A model generated the notes under the pieces. It saw nothing but the letters and a program-made list of their open reading frames with translations, was not told the DNA's origin and did no database searches. Made by a program: the position numbers and the translations under genes. Positions 39,810-44,523 of a DNA stretch of 44,523 bases are shown in pieces; within the stretch, counting starts at the first letter, position 1, and each line of letters opens with the position of its first letter. Source of the DNA: DATKBT01 sp035546295 (GTDB lineage Bacteria > Acidobacteriota > Thermoanaerobaculia > Multivoradales > Multivoraceae); the NCBI GenBank assembly GCA_035546295.1, contig DATKBT010000116.1, forward strand, positions 1 to 44,523, written 5' to 3'.

Positions 39810-42131
39810 ATGACGCTGGAGATCGGCCTCCTCCTGGGACTGCTGGTGCTCATGGTCGGGCTCTTCCTGACCGAGCGGCTCCCGATCGACCTGACCGCCT
39901 TCGCGGGACTGGTCGTGCTGGTGTTCCTGGGCTACGTGACCCCCGACGAGGCGTTCCAGGGGTTCGCATCCCCGGCCGTCATCACCATGCTGTCGATCTT
40001 CATCGTGAGCGGCGCTCTCATGCGGACGGGGGTGGCCGACTACGCAGGCCAGTGGGCCCACACCGTGCTCGGCAACCGGGAGACCGTCCTGATCGCGGCG
40101 ATCATGGTGATCGCCGGCGTCCTGTCCGCCTTCATGAACAACATCGCCGCCACGGCGGTCCTGATGCCGGCGGTCGCCGCGATCGCTCGCCGGGCGCGAA
40201 TCTCCCCGTCCGCGCTCTTCATGCCGCTGTCGTTCGGGGCGATCCTGGGCGGGACCACGACCCTGGTGGGAACGCCGCCCAACATCCTGTCGGGAGAGCT
40301 CCTCCGGGATCGCGGTCTCGAGCCCTTCGGCCTGTTCTCGTTCACGCCACCCGGGGCGGTACTGCTGGCTGTGGGGGTCTTGTACATGGTGACCGTGGGC
40401 CGGCGGCTGATCCCGCGGCACGAGCGGGCGGTGGGGGCCGAGGCGGCGGTGGCCCGGCGCTTCGGGCTCGAGTCGGGGACGGTCTCGATTCGCGTCGAGC
40501 CCGGAAGCCCGCTGGCCGACCGGACGCTCGGCGAGACCCGCCTGGGGACCGCGCTGGGCGTCCAGGTGGTGGCGATCGAGCGCGACGGCCGGACCCAGCC
40601 GGCGCCGGGGCCCGACACCACGCTCCGGGCGGGCGACCTGCTGGACGTCGAAGGCGCGCCTGACGACCTCCGGCGGCTGGCCCAGATGCGGGACCTGGAG
40701 GTGCGTCCGATCCGGGCCGCCGAGCTCCCCCGGCCGACCCGCGGCGTGAGCGGCCTGGCGGCGGTGGTGTCCGAGCGCTCGCCGCACCGCGGCCGGACCC
40801 TCCGCGAGCTCCGCTTTCGCGAGCGCTTCGGGGTGGTGGTGGTCGGTCTCTTGCGGGAGGGCGAGCTCCTGCGCGAGATCGGCGAGCTGGGGCTGCGCGC
40901 GGGCGACCGGATCCTGGCCTTCGGCCGGCGGGACCGGCTCCAGGCGTTCGCGGGGCGCCCCGAGTTCGAGGGGGTGGAGATCGGATTCTCGGCGCTTCGG
41001 GAGATCGGGGACCGGCTGTTCCTGATCCACGTCCCGCCCGGCTCGGCGCTGACCGGCCAGACGGTCGAGGGGAGCCGCTTCGGCGAGCTGGCCGGGGTCA
41101 CGGTCGCCGCCGTCGTCCGGGAGGGCGAGACTCGGCTCGCGGTCACCCCGGAGGAGACGATCCACCCCGACGACCGCCTGCTCGTGGTCGGCGAGCCGGC
41201 GCGGGTCACCCGACTGCTCGAGATCGGCGAGCTCGACCTGGTGGAGCGGGGCGGCGCCGACGTGCTGGAGTCGGAGGACGTCGGAGTGGTCGAGGTCACG
41301 CTCTCTCCCCGCTCCGGGATCGCCGGCCGGACTCCGGCAGACCTGACGTTCCGCGAGCGCTACGGGCTCCAGGTGCTGGCGATCGAGCGCGAGGGCCGGT
41401 CGATCCGACGGGACCTCGCCCACATCACCCTGCGGTTGGGCGACGCGCTCCTCCTCCAGGGCCCGCTGGAGCGGATCGAGCGCCTGGCCGGCGACGACGA
41501 CTTCGTGGTGCTCTCCGGCCTGGCGCGCGCACCCCGCCGGACTGCCCGCGCCCCGGTCGCGCTGGGTGGGCTGGGGCTCATGGTGGCGCTGGTGGTGGGC
41601 GGCTGGCAGCCGATCCACGTGGCCTCCTTCACCGCTGCCACATTGGTGGTCCTCGGGGGCGCGATCCGGATGGAGGAGGCGTACCGAGCGATCGAGTGGC
41701 GGGTGATCTTCCTGGTGGCGGCGATCCTGCCGGTGGGGGTGGCGATGGAGCGGACCGGCGCGGCGCAGCTGCTGGCCGACGGGGTGATCGGCTCCGTCGG
41801 CCCGCTGGGCCCGACGGCGGTCCTCGGCGCGCTGGTGGTCATGTCGAGTCTCTTCAGCCAGGGGCTGGACGGCGCCCCCGCGGTGGTGCTCCTGGCCCCG
41901 GTCGGCTTCGAGGCTGCGGCGCAGCTCGAGATCGACCCCTACGCCATCATGATGGGGATCGCGCTGGCCGCCTCGGCCGCCTTCATGACCCCCTTCAGCC
42001 ACAAGGCCAACCTGCTGGTCATGGGGGCCGGCGGATACCGCTCGATCGACTATGTGAGGGTGGGAACGCCTCTGACGGTGATCCTGCTGGCGCTGATGAC
42101 CCTGCTGGTGCCGGTCTTCTTCCCGCTGTGA
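39810..42131 (+). CDS. DASS/SLC13-family permease with four TrkA-C domains
   Basis: A 773-residue transporter. The N-terminal membrane half (3-205) includes the conserved FMNNIAATAVLMP (108-120) and GGTTTLVGTPPNIL (147-160), which form half of the Na+/substrate site of the divalent anion:sodium symporter family. A cytosolic insert of about 340 residues contains four successive RCK_C/TrkA-C domains (roughly 223-290, 315-380, 402-470, 492-560), each with an L-x-E/D-L-x-x-R-x-x-G-v-x-V-v-a pattern. The C-terminal membrane half (577-773) carries SQGLDGAPAVVLLAP and FMTPFSHKANLLV. Relatives usually have two such domains. Likely substrates are sulfate or dicarboxylates, with the RCK_C tandem binding a regulatory nucleotide. 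Start at 39810 fits the first membrane segment; ribosome-binding site weak. Confidence 0.93.
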   Translation: MTLEIGLLLGLLVLMVGLFLTERLPIDLTAFAGLVVLVFLGYVTPDEAFQGFASPAVITMLSIFIVSGALMRTGVADYAGQWAHTVLGNRETVLIAAIMVIAGVLSAFMNNIAATAVLMPAVAAIARRARISPSALFMPLSFGAILGGTTTLVGTPPNILSGELLRDRGLEPFGLFSFTPPGAVLLAVGVLYMVTVGRRLIPRHERAVGAEAAVARRFGLESGTVSIRVEPGSPLADRTLGETRLGTALGVQVVAIERDGRTQPAPGPDTTLRAGDLLDVEGAPDDLRRLAQMRDLEVRPIRAAELPRPTRGVSGLAAVVSERSPHRGRTLRELRFRERFGVVVVGLLREGELLREIGELGLRAGDRILAFGRRDRLQAFAGRPEFEGVEIGFSALREIGDRLFLIHVPPGSALTGQTVEGSRFGELAGVTVAAVVREGETRLAVTPEETIHPDDRLLVVGEPARVTRLLEIGELDLVERGGADVLESEDVGVVEVTLSPRSGIAGRTPADLTFRERYGLQVLAIEREGRSIRRDLAHITLRLGDALLLQGPLERIERLAGDDDFVVLSGLARAPRRTARAPVALGGLGLMVALVVGGWQPIHVASFTAATLVVLGGAIRMEEAYRAIEWRVIFLVAAILPVGVAMERTGAAQLLADGVIGSVGPLGPTAVLGALVVMSSLFSQGLDGAPAVVLLAPVGFEAAAQLEIDPYAIMMGIALAASAAFMTPFSHKANLLVMGAGGYRSIDYVRVGTPLTVILLALMTLLVPVFFPL

Positions 42132-42189
42132 GGGAGCGGCGGGACGCGGAAGGGTGGTGGCCCCAACGGAACTTCGAGCCAGCCACCTT

Positions 42190-42220
42190 CCTCCAACGAC
42201 GTCCTTGGCACCTTCTTCCC
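42190..42220 (+). repeat. Direct repeat, left copy
   Basis: CCTCCAACGACGTCCTTggCACCTTCTTCC matches the sequence at 43808-43838 at 28 of 30 positions. It lies just downstream of the permease and just beyond the stop codon of the delta-60 gene. Confidence 0.8.
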
Positions 42221-42230
42221 CGCAGCCGTC

Positions 42231-43596
42231 TCAGGACCCGCAGGCCGCGCAGGGATGGTCCGCGATCACGGTCAACCTGCCGCCGGTGTGAACGCGTAGA
42301 CCCGGGATGGCGGCTCCGCGCTGGAAGCGGACCACTGGGGCGATCAGCCGCAGGGCGCCTCCCGGCGCCACCTCGCTCCCCCGAAGCACGCGGATCGAGC
42401 TCGTCCCCACACAAGTCCAGTCGGTCGAGATCAATGCCACGACGTAGGGGTCTTCCGGGGTTCCCCCGCTGCAGTCGTTGTCGTTGGCCACGGTCGGTGC
42501 ATCGTCGTAGCCGTCGTCGACTCCGTCTCCGTCGGTGTCGGGATCGCGCGGATCGAGCGACGGGTCCTTCTCGAACTCCTGGAGATTGCTCAGACGATCG
42601 CCGTCGAGATCGACCGCGGCGTCGCCGGGATCGAGCGGATCGAAGCCCTGGGCGATCTCCCAGGCGTCCCGGCAGGCCGTCGCCGTCGTCGTCCGGATCG
42701 CCGTCGTCGGGCACCCCGTCGCCGTCGGTGTCGACCTGGAGGAAGTAGGCGCGGCCCGCGACCAGCTCCGAGCTCCGGCCCTCGCCGTAGAACCCCCGCG
42801 CCCGGAACCACCGGGGCACGTCGAACGGCAGCGCGACGTCCCCCGCCCAGTCGCTGCTGGTGCCGATGCGGCTCATGGTGAGTGCCTGCCCCCAGTCGAC
42901 ACCGTCCGCCGACCACTCGAGGCTGACACGCTCGAGCTCCGGCCCCGGGCCGCTGCGTCGCAGGGTGACCTCGAGCCCGTTGCTGCTCACCTCGAACGAG
43001 TTGCGGGCGCGTTCCGGCTCGCGCAGGCGGGCCAGGCTGTCGCGGTCGAGCCCGTCGATCGAGCGGAAGAATCCGCCGACCAGGGTCCTTCCCTCCGGCT
43101 GCTGAGCCAACGCGAAGATCTGCCCCGGGTTCGCCAGCCCTTCCAGAAAGCCGAGGTCGAAGTCGAGATCGAGGGCTCCGTCGGCGTGCAGCCGCGCGAG
43201 CCCCCACCGGGTCGAGCCGATGTTCGAGAAGTTTCCTCCCAGGAGGACCTTGCCGTCGGCCTGCAGGGCCAGAGCCCTCACCTGCGAGCCCGACGGCGCC
43301 ACCGGGCCGGCGTCGAACGTCTCGTCGAGGCTGCCGTCCGGGTGCAGGCGGACGATGTGATCCTGCGCGACGCCGCCCATCGACACGAACCCGCCGGCGA
43401 CCAGGATGCGACCGTCGGGCTGCACGACGACCCTGTTCACGCTCCCCCCGGCCAGCGGAGCGAAGTCCGGGTCGACGACGCCTCCGAAGCTCACCCGGCC
43501 GAGGTTCTGGCGGAGCTCATCGCCCAACTGGGTGAAGGAGCCCCCGACCACGATGCTGTCGTCGGGCTGGAAGGCGAGCGCGTTGACGGTTCCAAA
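42231..43596 (-). pseudogene. Delta-60 repeat propeller protein, 5'-truncated and frameshifted
   Basis: Starting inside the coding region near 43596, the sequence gives FGTVNALAFQPDDSIVVGGS and then four more delta-60 units (VNRVVVQPDGRILVAGGFVS, VRALALQADGKVLLGGNFSN, IFALAQQPEGRTLVGGFFRS), each with VQPDGKil.GG. A fibronectin-like stretch and a thrombospondin type-3 calcium repeat follow (DTDGDGVPDDGDPDDDGDG). At the plus-strand CCC at 42668-42670 one extra base breaks the frame; removing it restores LPDAWEIAQGFDPLDPGDAA, DTDGDGVDDGYDDAPTV and a C-terminal domain ending at 42231 with HPCAACGS. No start codon or signal peptide is present. The 5' end abuts a kinase fragment. Once a secreted or surface protein; now probably dead. 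Confidence 0.8.
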
Positions 43597-43600
43597 CGAT

Positions 43601-43807
43601 CTGAGGTGGCGGTCGAGGTGCTTCCGAGGCTGTCGCCGCCGATCCGGACCGCACGGCCCGGTTCGAGCGGGAGGCGCAGGACCTCGCGGCGTTGAACCAT
43701 CCCTCGATCGCCGGCATCTACGAGGTCGGCCAGGCAAAGGCGGGCGGCACGTCGGTTCACTACCTGGTCATGGAGCTGGTCCGAAGGGGAGACCCTCGCG
43801 GAGCGAG
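43601..43807 (+). pseudogene. Ser/Thr kinase N-lobe fragment, frameshifted
   Basis: Successive frames give EVAVEVLP (the AxKVLP strand, with E in place of the catalytic Lys), AADPDRTARFEREAQDLAAL, NHPSIAGIYEVGQA, HYLVMELV and GETLAERA, that is subdomains II to V of a Ser/Thr kinase with at least two frame changes. It ends where the direct repeat starts (43808) and begins exactly where the delta-60 sequence ends. The catalytic loop and the rest of the protein are absent. Confidence 0.75.
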
Positions 43808-43838
43808 CCTCCAACGACGTCCTTTCCACCTTCTTCTT
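43808..43838 (+). repeat. Direct repeat, right copy
   Basis: CCTCCAACGACGTCCTTtcCACCTTCTTCT, the partner of 42190-42220. In the frame of the kinase it would read SNDVLSTFF immediately after GETLAERA. Confidence 0.8.
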
Positions 43839-44218
43839 CCGATCGCCGTTCACACACCTTGTTCCCGCACGTTCTTCCCGGCGGTCCGCGGGAGGGCCGA
43901 TCGGGATCGGTATGGTCAGTCGCAGGGAGGGAGGTGCAGAGGATTCGGCAGAGGCCTCGTTGCTGCGACGTTTCAGCTGAAAGGCCCGAGACTCTTAGGG
44001 GTGACCACAGCGCGGAACCCCCCAGCCCGACCGCCCGGCCTGGTGAGTTGCCGAAGCCTCAGATCCCGAGCACGGATCCCGAGGCACGGACCGAGAGCAG
44101 CTCGCTTCCTGATCTTCCCGATCTCCAGCGGCTCGGACAGGAGAGCCTCGCGTCGGGCCCCCCCCCCTTCGGCTCGCGCAATCCCCGGTCGAGGTCGCTT
44201 CTGTCGCCCAGAAACGCT

Positions 44219-44280
44219 CGCAAACTGAAACTCTCGCACACTGAGACTCTCCAAACTGAGACTCTCGCAAACTGAGATTC
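44219..44280. repeat. 15-16 bp tandem repeat, four copies
   Basis: Four units of the type cgcaaactgagactct, starting at 44219, 44235, 44251 and 44266, with one or two differences each. Contiguous, so not CRISPR. It is AT-richer than its surroundings. Confidence 0.85.
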
Positions 44281-44418
44281 CAGCAGCCGACGAAGCGAGC
44301 GCACACCTGCTGCCGCACCGACGAAGGGTTGTTCGTCCTCGTTGCGGGAATGGAATTGCGGCTGTGGCCTGGTCGACCCAGTCGCGCCCGCTTGCGGGCT
44401 TGCGGCGCACGAGTGATC

Positions 44419-44497
44419 GGCTAGCGGGCTCGTGGGATGAGCTCGCCTCGCTTTCGCGGCTCGATGGGGAGTGGTAACCACCACGAGCCCGCTAGCC
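44419..44497. repeat. 17-bp perfect inverted repeat around 45 bases
   Basis: GGCTAGCGGGCTCGTGG (44419-44435) and its exact reverse complement CCACGAGCCCGCTAGCC (44481-44497). The 45-base interior contains gtggt-accac, which could pair as well. No transposase is inside, so it is a large hairpin (structured RNA, terminator or recombination site) rather than an IS. Confidence 0.75.
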
Positions 44498-44523
44498 CTT
44501 CGCGCTCAACCGCTCGAGGTTGT

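Larger units (their letters stand above)
43839..44523. other. Terminal non-coding region rich in repeats
   Basis: No gene recognised on either strand to the end of the window. It holds a short tandem array (44219-44280), a small hairpin GCCCG-cttg-CGGGC (44386-44399) and a long inverted repeat (44419-44497). Confidence 0.5.

Noticed and set aside
39534..42002. An 822-codon minus-strand open frame
   Set aside because: Antisense shadow of the DASS permease.
44419..44497. Insertion-sequence ends
   Set aside because: Arms enclose only 45 bases and no transposase; no target duplication seen.

Overview
The window is GC-rich (by eye about two thirds G+C) bacterial chromosome with short operons on both strands and no plasmid, phage or rRNA/tRNA signal. 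Orphan ADOP-type MacB/FtsX permeases, a Ser/Thr kinase fused to a TolB-like propeller, PQQ-type and delta-60 propeller proteins, and pieces of beta-helix and ASPIC/TPR-type proteins suggest an Acidobacteriota relative (Thermoanaerobaculia-like). That placement is inferred from gene families only.

Layout. 1-0.7 kb: a membrane-anchored iodothyronine-deiodinase-like selenoprotein read through an in-frame UGA, with a SECIS-like hairpin just after it. 0.7-1.8 kb: no recognisable gene. 1.8-3.6 kb: a TPR lipoprotein. 3.9-6.4 kb (minus strand): a three-gene unit of a degenerate ATP-grasp paralogue, an intact graspetide/RimK-type ATP-grasp ligase, and a small protein whose middle is a long Glu-Lys repeat. 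A small AraC-type HTH gene preceded by a 15-bp tandem repeat diverges from it. 7.3-8.9 kb: a beta-rich hypothetical protein and a YdhF-type aldo-keto reductase. 9.2-14.6 kb: two divergent ADOP permeases. 14.7-17.1 kb: a secreted endonuclease/exonuclease/phosphatase-fold protein fused to a CxxC heavy-metal-associated-like domain, overlapping a lipoprotein serine beta-lactamase-like hydrolase. 17.3-18 kb: a VapBC module with a palindromic operator. 18.1-20.5 kb: an LPG-synthase-like membrane protein with an alkaline-phosphatase-superfamily hydrolase. 21-23.6 kb: the kinase-propeller. 24.3-28.7 kb: a PH-like membrane protein, a frameshifted ankyrin/CxxCH protein, a PQQ-like propeller and a DoxX-like protein. 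28.9-34.1 kb: a truncated GNAT, a MocR regulator, an HNH-like scrap, a Phd/VapC module, a decayed TPR gene, an isoprenylcysteine-methyltransferase-type protein and a CadC-like regulator. 34.8-39 kb: an SDR and three exported or cytosolic hypotheticals. 39.8-42.1 kb: a DASS/SLC13 permease with four TrkA-C domains. 42.2-44.5 kb: a mosaic of a 5'-truncated, frameshifted delta-60 gene joined to a kinase fragment between direct repeats, then repeats and a long inverted repeat.

Two points stand out. First, the UGA at 277-279 is very probably selenocysteine (motif Y-T-U-P-P-F), so ordinary annotation would split this gene. Second, the tandem ATP-grasp pair with the E/K-repeat protein looks like a peptide or protein modification locus, and its candidate substrate is suited to Lys-Glu side-chain amide cross-links. 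This is inference. The window also holds an unusual number of gene remnants (kinase, TPR, GNAT, beta-helix, ankyrin, delta-60), pointing to active decay and rearrangement between operons.
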